Positions 49,707 through 58,976 of a stretch of 64,000 bases of DNA are shown here, piece after piece. The stretch's first letter is position 1. Every line of letters starts with the position of its first letter. The DNA is from CAG-791 sp002390025 (GTDB taxonomy: Bacteria > Bacillota > Clostridia > Lachnospirales > Lachnospiraceae). The DNA lies in assembly GCA_946543465.1 (NCBI GenBank), contig CAMNLR010000124.1, forward strand, positions 62,001 to 126,000, read 5' to 3'. Below the pieces are notes generated by a model that ran no database searches, was not told the DNA's origin, and worked only from the letters and a program-made list of their open reading frames with translations. Both the position numbers and the translations under genes were made by a program.

Positions 49707-50596
49707 AGAAAATTGTCGTTCTCGGAGCAAATGGCTATATTGCCAGAAATATCGTTTATGTTCTTAAAAGAGACTATTCGGACTGTGAGCTTTTGTTGTA
49801 CGGATGTGAACCCGAAAGCGTAGATCATGAGCAGAACTACAGGACAGTGAACCTAACCGACAGAGAATCTGTCAGGGACATAGATCTGTCCTGTGACATT
49901 GTGTTCATGCTCGTTGGAAAAACGGGGAGTGTCCAGGGATTCGATGATTTTGATAAGTTTATAGACATAAATGAACGAACACTGCTGAACCTTCTTCGGG
50001 AATACCGCCGTCAGCAGTCTGTTGCACGTATCATATTTCCCTCTACCCGATTGGTGTATAAAGGTCATCCAGAACCTATCAGGGAAGATGCAGAAAAAGA
50101 ATTCAAAACCATCTATGCCATGAACAAATACGCATGTGAGCAATATCTGAGACAGTTCCATCTGGTATATAATGTACAATACTCGATTTTCCGTGTCTGT
50201 ATTCCTTACGGGACTCTAATTCCTAAAGCGTCGTCTTATGGTACGGCTGAATTTATGCTTGCTAAAGCGACCAAGGGAGAGAACATATCGCTTTACGGGG
50301 CCGGCTCAGTGCGAAGGACTATAATTCATATGGAAGATCTATGCAAAACCTTGATTGAGGGAGCTTTCTCGGAAAACTGTGCCAATGATGTTTTTAATGT
50401 TGGCGGAGAAAACTACAGTCTGAAAGAAATGGCACTGCTGATTGCGAAGAAGTACGGGGTGGGCGTGGACTATGTACCATGGCCACAGATCGCGTTAAGG
50501 ACAGAATCTGGCGATACGGTTTTTGATTCTTCTAAGCTTGATCGGGCAATCGGGAGTTTTGTCACACATAAATTTGCCGACTGGGTAAAGGAGTGA
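49703..50596 (+). CDS. NAD-dependent epimerase/dehydratase (SDR), probable 4-ketoreductase
   Basis: 297 residues from the ATG at 49703, overlapping the previous stop by four bases, with GGGGGAAGA as ribosome site. VLGANGYIARNIVYVL is the extended-SDR glycine pattern; FPSTRLVY and MNKYACEQY supply Ser and Tyr-x-x-x-Lys-like (KTIYAMNKYACEQYL; the Tyr-x-x-x-Lys reads YAMNK). FNVGGENYSLKEM follows. Most likely reduces the C4 keto group to finish the deoxy sugar. Confidence 0.85.
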   Translation: MKKIVVLGANGYIARNIVYVLKRDYSDCELLLYGCEPESVDHEQNYRTVNLTDRESVRDIDLSCDIVFMLVGKTGSVQGFDDFDKFIDINERTLLNLLREYRRQQSVARIIFPSTRLVYKGHPEPIREDAEKEFKTIYAMNKYACEQYLRQFHLVYNVQYSIFRVCIPYGTLIPKASSYGTAEFMLAKATKGENISLYGAGSVRRTIIHMEDLCKTLIEGAFSENCANDVFNVGGENYSLKEMALLIAKKYGVGVDYVPWPQIALRTESGDTVFDSSKLDRAIGSFVTHKFADWVKE

Positions 50597-50609
50597 AAAG
50601 GTAGCGATT

Positions 50610-51851
50610 ATGAAATCATTGGTTCTGGCAGGCAGTTGCCCGCAGATTGTATTGATCAACCAGCTGAAGGATAGAGGCATCTATACTATTCTTGCTGATA
50701 ATAATACGGAAGCAGTAGCAAGGCCGTTTGCAGATGAATTTGTGAAAGTGGATATCCTTGACTGCAAGGCCGTAAAACAGGTTGCGATGGAAAAAGAAGT
50801 CGACTTTTTAATCACCGTCTGTGCAGATCAGGTTCTCCTCACGGTAGCTGAAGTATCGGAAGAACTGGGACTGCCCTGCTATATTGATTATGATACCGCA
50901 TGCAAAATATCTGATAAGGGATATATGAAAGACATTTTCCGACAGCATAATATTCCGTCTTCCAGACACGCTTTTATGTCGGAAATTGACGAAGAGAAGT
51001 TGGCTGATATGCAGTTTCCGCTCGTGGTGAAGCCCGTGGATGCATACAGTTCAAAGGGGGTAAGAAAATGTTGCACTCGGGAGGAACTGGAAGTTTTTTT
51101 TGCTGAAGCGGCAGGTATCAGCAGATCAGGCGTCGTGATCGTGGAAGAGTATGTGGAAGGTGCTGAGCTGACGGTGGACTTCGAGGTTGTGGACGGAAGA
51201 GCTATGTTTTTGACTGCTTCCAATACGGAAAAGGTGAATTACAAAGATCGGTTTCTTGCTTTCAGGACAAGAAATCCGGCAGCGGTGTCACAGTCAACTA
51301 TTGAACGTATCAAAGGAATCGGACAACAGATTGCAGATGCATTTCAACTTAAGAATACGCCGATGCTGATTCAACTCCTGACGGATGACAGGAAGGAATC
51401 AGTGCTGGAATTCAGCGCAAGAACCGGCGGCGGTGCAAAATACCTTCTCCTGAAGATGGCCACAGGGTTTGATCCCATTACGGCGGTGATCGATCTGACT
51501 CTTGGTAACAAGCCCGAGGTTCAAGATATCGTTTCGGAAAGCCAGTTCATCACTAACGAATTTTTATATGCTTCTGCTGGAACCTTTGATCATCTGGAAG
51601 GATTTGAAGAATTGAAACAGGAAGGTATCATTGCGGAATACTGGCAGTTTAAATGGAAGGGAGCAGAAATGGTCCGCGCTGCAACAAGCAGTGATAGGGT
51701 AGTAAGCATCACAATCAAGGCAGATACATTTGAGGAATTAGTTAGCCGGCATACTGAAGCAGCAAGAAGAATAAAAATTATCAGTTCAAATGGAGAAGAT
51801 ATTATGAGGCATGATCTGATGACAGACATCAGGCCATTGGACATACACTGA
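50610..51851 (+). CDS. ATP-grasp ligase
   Basis: 413 residues. Biotin-carboxylase-like N-terminal part (LVLAGSCPQIVLINQLKDRG), then a central ATP-grasp: FPLVVKPVDAYSSKGVRKC, VVIVEEYVEGAELTVDFEV and the metal site SVLEFSARTGGGAKYLLL. Members ligate an amino or hydroxy acid to an amine. It follows the deoxysugar genes and precedes a gap with gene remnants and then the small-acid module, so it could attach that module's product. Substrate unknown. Confidence 0.87.
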   Translation: MKSLVLAGSCPQIVLINQLKDRGIYTILADNNTEAVARPFADEFVKVDILDCKAVKQVAMEKEVDFLITVCADQVLLTVAEVSEELGLPCYIDYDTACKISDKGYMKDIFRQHNIPSSRHAFMSEIDEEKLADMQFPLVVKPVDAYSSKGVRKCCTREELEVFFAEAAGISRSGVVIVEEYVEGAELTVDFEVVDGRAMFLTASNTEKVNYKDRFLAFRTRNPAAVSQSTIERIKGIGQQIADAFQLKNTPMLIQLLTDDRKESVLEFSARTGGGAKYLLLKMATGFDPITAVIDLTLGNKPEVQDIVSESQFITNEFLYASAGTFDHLEGFEELKQEGIIAEYWQFKWKGAEMVRAATSSDRVVSITIKADTFEELVSRHTEAARRIKIISSNGEDIMRHDLMTDIRPLDIH

Positions 51852-52603
51852 TCATGCTGGAGGAGCTATGTTTATAGTTCACGAGCGGATTAAAAAAGGA
51901 ATCTATGCCAATCGAGTTTTTTGTATCTGGCAATCATATTTGTTGTAGCGATTATCGGATTATCGGTTTAGAAACGGTTGCTTAATGAATGTATTTTTTA
52001 TCATTAATCATAGAAACTCGTTCCTGGTTAGGCGAATGGGGCTTCAGCTGGAAAGAAATGAATGATTCTAGCCTACGCGATAACGCTGTGCATATGCGGA
52101 TTCTTCATGGTGTACCCTTCCGTATTGTGCCTGCGTGTATACAGGCATCGGTATTTCGGAAGCTGAAAATGGAACCGACTCTTAAGAAGTGTATTGTATG
52201 GATTTGAACTTTGTTATCTGCCGTCGATAATTGAAAAAATGGGTCGGTTGCCTCTAACTGGTCGTATTTCATAGAGGAGAGCTCCCAGGATGAGAGAAAA
52301 AGCGTATCTGCTTTTAGAATTGTTATATGGGATTATTATGTCGATTGCGTTTTCGGAGGCTTACTTCCTCTGGTACCTTTCCCGTTGTCGATCATCATCG
52401 GTGAGGGGGAGGTCATACTGGGAGAGACCATCATTGGTTGGGGTTATGAAAAATACTATCCGTGGGGCATTGTACTAGTTTCCGTCGTAGTTCTGATTGG
52501 ACTAGCGACATTGTATGTCAGCGGACAGGAAGGCTTGTCCGCAAAGAGTTTTGGCATGAAGTAGGACGGGACTAATCATAACTAAAAAGAGGAGGTAGCC
52601 GAA
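51852..52603 (+). pseudogene. Degenerate region with broken membrane-protein remnants
   Basis: No intact gene over 750 bases. Pieces seen: a 26-codon frame at 51867 (MFIVHERIKKGIYANRVF) with GGAGGAG before it; a frame at 51989-52207; and, from 52290, MREKAYLLLELLYGIIMSIAF, after which the likely continuation lies one frame away (LLPLVPFPLSIIIGEGEV, then GIVLVSVVVLIGLATLYVSG, ending at about 52564). The last two together look like a small membrane protein split by a frameshift. The debris separates two gene blocks and suggests a past rearrangement. Confidence 0.5.
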
Positions 52604-53950
52604 ATGGGTCTTACAGCAGAACTTTGTGCAGATCTTTTCAGTATCACGGCTCTGACAGAGAAGGATAGAAATCAACTGCAGACATTAATAATAGATTTTT
52701 TTGCTGCAGCATATGCCGGATACAGACAGAATAGACCTTTTAATATACCGGTGGAAAAAGTCGTTCTTTCACAGCATGGTTCGGAAGAAAGCTACGTTTT
52801 TTTTCAGGAAACAAAGTATCCTGTAAGGATTGCGGCTTTTATGAATTCGGTTTACGGTCATGGAGCGGAGTTGGATGACGGAAATAAAAAAGCCGCAGGT
52901 CATGCAGGGGTTCATTTGATCCCGGCGGTATTTGCTCTTGCCGAAAAACTGGAAAGAAGCAATGAAGACGTGCTATTGGCTCTGGCTACAGGATATGAAG
53001 CATATATACGAATTTCTTCGGCAGCACAGCCAGGTCTCGTTGCGAGAGGATTTCATTCTACTGGGATGGCCGGAACGTTAGCTTGTGCAGCTGCATGTGC
53101 CCGCCTCTATCACTTAGACGCAAAAGGAATAGAAGATGCGATAGCACTGGCAACCACAATGACAGGAGGACTTCTTTCCTACGGGGATTCACGTCCGGCC
53201 ATCAAGCCGTTGAATCCAGGAAAGGCGGCTGAGAATGGAGTATTTGCAGCGATGTTGGCGAAGGAAGGTGTGCAGGGACCGACAGAGTCTTTGGAAGGAC
53301 AGAATGGTTGGTTTCATGCGGTTACAGATGAAGTTCATGAAGAGTTCTTGAAAGGTTCCGATCATCTTCTCCTTCATGATTGTTACTTCAAGCTCTATCC
53401 ATCCTGTCGCCACACGCATTGCGGAATTGATGCGGCTGTGGCATTACATGGGCGGGTGAATGTCGATGAGATACAAGAGGTTCGTGTCTACATTTATCCG
53501 AGTGCAATAAAACTTGCTGGTATCAAGATCCCGAAAAATCAGGACGAAACGAAATTCTCAATACAGTATACGTTAGCATGTGCTTTGCTAAATGGTTCCT
53601 ACGGCATTGTAGACATGGATCCGCCGCGGCTTACGCCCAATGTGTTGGATCTAATAGAAAGGACAAAACTTATATCAGATTCTTCAATGGAAGATCGTAC
53701 TAAAGGAATTCGAGGAACAAGAGTTGAGGTAATACTTAAAGATGGGAGCCATGAAGAGGAAACTGTTCTGCTTCCAAGAGGAGATCCGGAAAAACCGCTG
53801 ACAAGAGAAGATATTATCGACAAACTCAGAGTTTGCGCTCAGGGGCAGGCGGATGAGGAAACCCTTATGAAACTGGTACAATCAATAGAGAAGATAGACG
53901 GAACAGGTGTGTTTGAGAATCCAATAAAAGTAATAGGAGCAATGCAATGA
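52604..53950 (+). CDS. MmgE/PrpD-family protein
   Basis: 448 residues, matching the family's all-helical domain plus small alpha/beta domain. Features: AAFMNSVYGHGAELDDGN, with the acid-rich active-site area; AGHAGVHLIPAVFALAEKL; GFHSTGMAGTLACAAACARL; and LYPSCRHTHCGIDAAVAL. Relatives include 2-methylcitrate dehydratase, cis-aconitate decarboxylase and iminodisuccinate epimerase, all acting on di- or tricarboxylic acids. AGAGGAGGTAGCC precedes the ATG. Its stop overlaps the next start (ATGA), so it is in one operon with the genes below. Substrate unknown. Confidence 0.88.
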   Translation: MGLTAELCADLFSITALTEKDRNQLQTLIIDFFAAAYAGYRQNRPFNIPVEKVVLSQHGSEESYVFFQETKYPVRIAAFMNSVYGHGAELDDGNKKAAGHAGVHLIPAVFALAEKLERSNEDVLLALATGYEAYIRISSAAQPGLVARGFHSTGMAGTLACAAACARLYHLDAKGIEDAIALATTMTGGLLSYGDSRPAIKPLNPGKAAENGVFAAMLAKEGVQGPTESLEGQNGWFHAVTDEVHEEFLKGSDHLLLHDCYFKLYPSCRHTHCGIDAAVALHGRVNVDEIQEVRVYIYPSAIKLAGIKIPKNQDETKFSIQYTLACALLNGSYGIVDMDPPRLTPNVLDLIERTKLISDSSMEDRTKGIRGTRVEVILKDGSHEEETVLLPRGDPEKPLTREDIIDKLRVCAQGQADEETLMKLVQSIEKIDGTGVFENPIKVIGAMQ

Positions 53951-54930
53951 GTAAACCTGTAAACCTTATTCTCGGCACAATGACCTTTGGTGAGTCCGTG
54001 TTCAGGCCGGATGTGGATGCCTTTATTAACGCATTTCTCGATGCCGGTTATGATGAGTTGGATACAGCCTATGTCTACAATGAGGGAAACTGTGAGAGAT
54101 TTCTTGGTGAGGTGCTGCCTTCTTTGGAACGTTCCTTTAAGATTGCCACGAAAGTAAATCCCAGAATAAGTGGGAAGCTTGATGCAGAAGCAGCATATAG
54201 GCAGGTAGGTGAATCTCTGGAGCGGATGAAGCTAGAAGCTGTGGATACTGTTTTTCTTCATTTCCCCGACCCTGCAACGCCCGTGGAATCAGTTCTCTCC
54301 GCAATGGCAGATCTGCACGATCGGGGAAAGTTTAGAGAACTTGGCCTTTCTAACTTCCCGGCATGGATGGTAGCAGATGTATGGAACATCTGTAAAGCCC
54401 GTGGATGGGTCCTTCCGACTGTTTACGAGGGCGTTTACAACCCCCTGACAAGAGGAGCGGAACAGGAGCTAAACGATTGCCTGAATTACTATGGGCTCCG
54501 CTTCTACGCCTACAATCCAACTATGGGTGGTTTACTTACAGGAAAGTATAAAAGCGTGGATGAGACACCGACCGATGGCCGTTTCACTCATCGTCCCGGA
54601 TATCAGGGAAGGTACTGGAAGAAGGGCAACTTTGATGCATTAGATGTCATTAGAGAAGTACTTGAACCTCACAGCATCAGCATGATTGAAGCTACATATC
54701 GTTGGTTGGCATATCACTCAATGCTGGATGAAAAGCGTGGTGACGCCATCCTTATTGGTGCTTCAAAACTTAATCATTTGATCGAGAATATGAACGCTGT
54801 GAAGGCCGGGCCGCTTCCAGAAGATGTCGTTGAGGCATTTGACCAGGCGTGGGCAATCTGCCGCGGAGTCAGCCGCGAGTATTTTACTCTGTATAAGGGC
54901 AAAGGAAGCGTGGGAGGAGAGAGCAAGTAG
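53947..54930 (+). CDS. Aldo/keto reductase
   Basis: 327 residues, TIM-barrel NADPH oxidoreductase of the AKR7/aflatoxin-aldehyde-reductase type. Tetrad elements are visible: Asp and Tyr in DELDTAYVYNEG, Lys in FKIATKVNP, His in DTVFLHFPDP. GLSNFPAWMVADV and AYNPTMGGLLTGKY follow. It starts inside the previous stop codon and ends right before the decarboxylase ATG, so the two are probably linked: the aldehyde made by decarboxylation could be reduced to an alcohol. Confidence 0.9.
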   Translation: MSKPVNLILGTMTFGESVFRPDVDAFINAFLDAGYDELDTAYVYNEGNCERFLGEVLPSLERSFKIATKVNPRISGKLDAEAAYRQVGESLERMKLEAVDTVFLHFPDPATPVESVLSAMADLHDRGKFRELGLSNFPAWMVADVWNICKARGWVLPTVYEGVYNPLTRGAEQELNDCLNYYGLRFYAYNPTMGGLLTGKYKSVDETPTDGRFTHRPGYQGRYWKKGNFDALDVIREVLEPHSISMIEATYRWLAYHSMLDEKRGDAILIGASKLNHLIENMNAVKAGPLPEDVVEAFDQAWAICRGVSREYFTLYKGKGSVGGESK

Positions 54931-56058
54931 ATGTTAGATCAGAAAAAGGTTTTTGAATGTTTAGCTCGACATGGTGTGACCTATTTCACTGGAGTACCGG
55001 ACAGTTATCTGAACGGCTTCTGTAATTATGCTCTGGCCAATTGTGATGATCGTAACGTTATCACAGCAAATGAGGGAAATGCTGTGGCACTGGCTGCCGG
55101 TCACTACCTGGCAACGAAAGAGATCCCGTTAGTATATATGCAGAATAGTGGCGAGGGGAATACAATCAATCCTTTGGCAAGCCTGGTGGATAAGGATGTC
55201 TATGCTATTCCCATGATTCTTCTCATCGGCTGGCGCGGACAGGGCAATACAGAACCGAATCATCCGCAGCACAAGCTGCAAGGAGAAATAACAACGGGGC
55301 TTCTCGACCTGATGCATATTCCCTATACAGTTTTATCCGATTCCGATGAGGAGTTTGCAAAGGCTGCAGAGAAGGCAGTAAGTTATTGCACCGAAACACG
55401 CGGTGTGTATGCATTTATTGCTCCGAAAGGCGTTATGGCCGATCCGGATAAGCCAAACAACGTGGACGATAGCTATCCCATGAGCCGTGAGGAAGCCATT
55501 GAAGTTATCCTTGACCACATGCCCGAGGACACGATTTACAGTGCGACGACCGGCAGAGCAACAAGAGAGCTATTCTTCCTCCGGGAGAAGAGAGGTGAGA
55601 TGAAAGCTCATGACTTCCTGAACGTGGGATCTATGGGGCATGCGTCTTCTGTGGCTCTTGGTATAGCGTTGGAAACAGATCGTCAGGTGGTCGTTCTTGA
55701 TGGTGACTCGGCTGCAATCATGCATATGGGTGCCATGACAATGGTCTCAAAGGTGTGTGCCCCGAATTTCCTTCATGTTGTGCTTAATAACGGCGCTCAT
55801 GAATCCGTAGGCGGGCAGCCCTCTGCCGGACATCTTCTTGATTGGACGAGCATTGCTTCAGCATGTGGCTATGCGACGGTAGGGAAGGCTGTAGAGACGG
55901 AAGAGGAATTGGTTGAAGCAATAGAAAAGCTCAGAAAGTTGGATAAAGCCGGTTTTATTGATTGCCGTATCCATAAAGGCTTAGCGTCAAAGCTTCCTCC
56001 GATTATTTTCGATCATAGAGTTGCTATTGATGCATTGATTGACGATTTGAACAGGTGA
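54931..56058 (+). CDS. Phosphonopyruvate decarboxylase-like TPP enzyme
   Basis: 375 residues, both TPP domains in one chain. N-terminal PYR domain: YFTGVPDSYLNGFCNYA, ANEGNAVALAAGHYLAT with the catalytic glutamate, and VYMQNSGEGNTINPL. C-terminal PP domain: VGSMGHASSVALGIAL and the TPP/Mg site LDGDSAAIMHMGAMTM, then LNNGAHESVGGQPS. This is the phosphonopyruvate/sulfopyruvate decarboxylase pattern, giving phosphono- or sulfo-acetaldehyde. No PEP mutase gene is in the window, so either that enzyme is elsewhere or the substrate is a different 3-substituted pyruvate. Confidence 0.88.
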   Translation: MLDQKKVFECLARHGVTYFTGVPDSYLNGFCNYALANCDDRNVITANEGNAVALAAGHYLATKEIPLVYMQNSGEGNTINPLASLVDKDVYAIPMILLIGWRGQGNTEPNHPQHKLQGEITTGLLDLMHIPYTVLSDSDEEFAKAAEKAVSYCTETRGVYAFIAPKGVMADPDKPNNVDDSYPMSREEAIEVILDHMPEDTIYSATTGRATRELFFLREKRGEMKAHDFLNVGSMGHASSVALGIALETDRQVVVLDGDSAAIMHMGAMTMVSKVCAPNFLHVVLNNGAHESVGGQPSAGHLLDWTSIASACGYATVGKAVETEEELVEAIEKLRKLDKAGFIDCRIHKGLASKLPPIIFDHRVAIDALIDDLNR

Positions 56059-56148
56059 AGGAAGGCCTCTCCTGAACAAATAAAACCACATCAGAAGAAA
56101 GATGTTGGATTAAAATTGAGACCGGTATAGGCGGAGAAAGGACTTTAT

Positions 56149-57063
56149 ATGAACAGCATGGAAAAAACAAGAGAATTTCTGAAGTCAATCGGACTTCCGG
56201 GAGGGGACGCCTATGATTTGCCCACTTCGGAAAAGAGGTTTGCAGATGGCGGACAATATCGATTTGAAGTTCCTGGTATTCAGGGACCGAAGGTAATGAA
56301 GGCGTTGCTTGAGGCAATGGATAGCTATGGTTTATATCTGCACCGTGTGACACAGACACAGGGCATCATGCGTCTGACAGATGACGAAATCGGTAAGATG
56401 GTGGAGCTTGCCAATAAATATGAAACGGACCTGATTCTTGCCATTGGTCCCCGCGCAACGACGGATACCTCTGCATCCGTGCATACAGAGGAAGGTGTTC
56501 GTATGGGCTATCGACTTCGCGGTCAGGAACAGATTGTCAGAGCAATCGAAGATGTTAAGAGAGCAGTAAGACTTGGTTGCCGTGGCTTCCTCGTCTATGA
56601 TGAAGGCTGCCTGTGGGTTCTGAATGAAATGCGGAAAGCAGGAGAAATTCCTGCAGACTGCCACTTTAAGATTTCCGCTCATGCCGGTCACGGCAACCCC
56701 TGCTCTGCAAAGCTTTTGGAGATGATAGGCGCTGATTCTATTAATCCCGTCAGAGATATTCAGCTTCAGATGCTGGCATCTATGCGCCAGGCAGTTGACT
56801 GTGCTATTGATATCCACACTGAGAATCCCAAGTCCACAGGAGGATTTATCAGACATTACGAAGTCCCTGAAATGATTCGTATCGCTGCACCGATCTACCT
56901 GAAGACCGGAGGTTCAGTTGCACAGACTCATTCCTGGGACAGCACAGAGGACGATGCACGCAAGCGTGCAAAGCAGTGCAGCCTTGTAAAGCGTATGATC
57001 GATGAGTACTATCCCGAGGCAATCTGGAGTCCGAAGGGCTCACTGACGCAGAAAACAATCTGA
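56149..57063 (+). CDS. Unrecognised TIM-barrel-like enzyme
   Basis: 304 residues; I do not recognise the family with confidence. The alternation of hydrophobic strands and helices suggests a TIM barrel: YETDLILAIGPRA, then CRGFLVYDEGCLWVL, HFKISAHAGHGNPCSAK, ADSINPVRDIQLQM and AIDIHTENPKSTGGF, ending in APIYLKTGG. Conserved-looking His, Asp and Glu at strand ends (DEG, SAHAGHG, DIHTEN) could bind a metal. It lacks the Glu-Asp-Lys motif of PEP mutase and a clear CitE motif. A lyase or aldolase-like function fits the neighbours but is only inference. GGAGAAAGG precedes the ATG. Confidence 0.6.
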   Translation: MNSMEKTREFLKSIGLPGGDAYDLPTSEKRFADGGQYRFEVPGIQGPKVMKALLEAMDSYGLYLHRVTQTQGIMRLTDDEIGKMVELANKYETDLILAIGPRATTDTSASVHTEEGVRMGYRLRGQEQIVRAIEDVKRAVRLGCRGFLVYDEGCLWVLNEMRKAGEIPADCHFKISAHAGHGNPCSAKLLEMIGADSINPVRDIQLQMLASMRQAVDCAIDIHTENPKSTGGFIRHYEVPEMIRIAAPIYLKTGGSVAQTHSWDSTEDDARKRAKQCSLVKRMIDEYYPEAIWSPKGSLTQKTI

Positions 57064-57196
57064 TATTTATTAATATAACTGGGAATGTATACCGGTTTTC
57101 ACCGGAATCAGAGAGAATGGAATCAGAATGAATTTGCGCTGATTCCGGTGGAAAGCCAGTTGTAACATGCAGCTGGAAGAAAGGAAGAGACAGAAT

Positions 57197-58342
57197 ATGA
57201 GACACCATATGTATAACCCCGACTTTAAATTTGTTGTCGAGCCTGAGCACTTCAACAAGTATACTGATCGTGAGCTCCTTCAGTATTGTCTGGGTGCCAC
57301 CATGTATATGCCTGGATATAAAGATTTTGCACCGAAGATTTTGGATAATTCCATACCTGGTCTCACCACTATGGTTCTTTGTTTTGAGGATGCCTGCCCG
57401 GAAGAGCGAGTTCCCGAAGCAATGGAAAATGTCCATCATTTACTTGCTACCGTGACAGAAGCTGTTGATAACGGCACTCTTGATGAAGACAAGGTGCCCC
57501 TGATTTTTGTACGCATTCGAAACCTTGAGCAGTTCAAAGCATTTGGAAGTAAGCTCACGAAACAGGAAGTACGTTCCCTTTGTGGTGTTAATTTTCCAAA
57601 ATTCAATGCCGAGAACGGCTACGAATACTATGCTTATCTGAAAGACCTAAACGATAAGTTTGGTGAAATTCTGTACGGCATGCCGATTATCGAAGATCCG
57701 GAAGTGGCTTATAAGGAGAGCAGAATCCAGGAACTGATTGGTATTAAGAAGATTCTTGATAAATATCACGACCTTGTCCTGCAGGTTCGTGTTGGCGGAA
57801 CAGATTTCTCCAGTGTTTTCGGTGTACGCCGTGGTGTTGATTATTCTTTATACGATATAATGACTGTCCGCGAGTGCCTGAGTGATATCATCAATGTCTG
57901 CGGGAGAAACAATGATTACGTCATTTCCGGCCCGGTATGGGAGTATTTCCGCGCGCCCAAGGAGTTGATGTTTGAGGAACTCCAGCATTATGGAATTGAG
58001 GATTATCTGATGCGCCGCCAGCCTCTTGTTAACGGCGAAATTGATGGCCTGCTGAGAGAGGTTCTTCTAGATAAAGCTAATGGGTTTGTAGGCCGCACTG
58101 TTATCCATCCCACCCACGTGAAATTTGTCAATGCGTTAATGGCTGTTACAAAAGAGGAATACGACGATGCCTGCCAGATCCTCGGGACAGGCGGTGGTGT
58201 CATCAAGGGCTCAGGTGGTAACAAAATGAACGAGATCAAGCCTCATACCAACTGGGCAAAAAAGGTTTATAACAGAGCCAGAGCATATGGTGTCATTAAG
58301 AACGAGAGTGGATTCGTAAAGCTTTTTGCTGTAAACGATTAA
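57197..58342 (+). CDS. HpcH/HpaI aldolase / CitE-like C-C lyase
   Basis: 381 residues from the ATG at 57197, with AGGAAGAGA before it. CitE-type landmarks: TTMVLCFEDACPEERVPEAM, where CitE has LEDAVP; PLIFVRIRN, with the substrate-binding arginine; LYGMPIIEDPEVAY, with the metal-binding acids; and GFVGRTVIHPTHVKFVN near the end. The family cleaves or forms malyl, citramalyl or citryl-CoA bonds; the larger members also include C-C_Bond_Lyase proteins of other clusters. CoA-dependence is not evident here. Confidence 0.82.
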   Translation: MRHHMYNPDFKFVVEPEHFNKYTDRELLQYCLGATMYMPGYKDFAPKILDNSIPGLTTMVLCFEDACPEERVPEAMENVHHLLATVTEAVDNGTLDEDKVPLIFVRIRNLEQFKAFGSKLTKQEVRSLCGVNFPKFNAENGYEYYAYLKDLNDKFGEILYGMPIIEDPEVAYKESRIQELIGIKKILDKYHDLVLQVRVGGTDFSSVFGVRRGVDYSLYDIMTVRECLSDIINVCGRNNDYVISGPVWEYFRAPKELMFEELQHYGIEDYLMRRQPLVNGEIDGLLREVLLDKANGFVGRTVIHPTHVKFVNALMAVTKEEYDDACQILGTGGGVIKGSGGNKMNEIKPHTNWAKKVYNRARAYGVIKNESGFVKLFAVND

Positions 58343-58469
58343 AAAAGATTTATCCGGTTCCGTTATTTCCATGCAACGTTGTACCTGTTATTTTAAGGAG
58401 AAGCTGTAAAAGAAATGGTCATGATGCGTGGAAAGACGGCAGGATGATGAATGAAGATGAGGTAGTGAG

Positions 58470-58976
58470 ATGATAGAGTTAACCACACCGATATCGGAAG
58501 AGGATGCGGCAAGATTGCAGGTTGGAGATACCGTTGAGATCAGCGGATATATTCTTTGCGGCCGTGACGCTGTTCTTCCAAAGGTATTGCAAATGATCGA
58601 GGATGGAACGGTTGGGGAGCTCGGCGTGGATCTTCATGGCCAGGTAATTTTTCACACGGCAGTCAGTCCTGCCGGAGTAGGGCCGACCAGTTCCAATAAA
58701 TTGGAGATCGAAAGTAGTATCTCTCCGCTGTCTGCAGCGGGCATAAAGCTTCATCTGGGAAAAGGGCAGCTGCATCAGGAGACAATCGAAGCATTGGAAA
58801 AATACAATGCAGTTTATGCGGTGATACCTCCAGTCACAGCCTTGCTCGGAGCAAAAACAACAGAACAAAAGGTACTTGCCTTCCCGGAACTCGGTATGGA
58901 AGCATTGCATCTGATCAAGGTAGACAAATATCCGGCCATTATCGGCGCAGCACACGGGAGGAGCATCTATGACTAA
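58470..58976 (+). CDS. Class I fumarase/tartrate dehydratase, beta subunit-like
   Basis: 168 residues, the small C-terminal-type subunit: ITTPISEEDAARLQVGDTVEISGYILCGRDAV, VGPTSSNKLE, then LHLGKGQLHQETIEALEKYNAVYAVIPPVTALL. The family adds or removes water across a C=C bond in fumarate, tartrate, mesaconate or similar. It overlaps the alpha subunit's start by eight bases. Here beta comes before alpha, the reverse of the usual order. Confidence 0.9.
   Translation: MIELTTPISEEDAARLQVGDTVEISGYILCGRDAVLPKVLQMIEDGTVGELGVDLHGQVIFHTAVSPAGVGPTSSNKLEIESSISPLSAAGIKLHLGKGQLHQETIEALEKYNAVYAVIPPVTALLGAKTTEQKVLAFPELGMEALHLIKVDKYPAIIGAAHGRSIYD

Noticed and set aside
56149..57063. PEP mutase, as expected beside a phosphonopyruvate decarboxylase
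   Set aside because: The Glu-Asp-Lys-x5-Asn-Ser type motif is absent and the strand order looks different.
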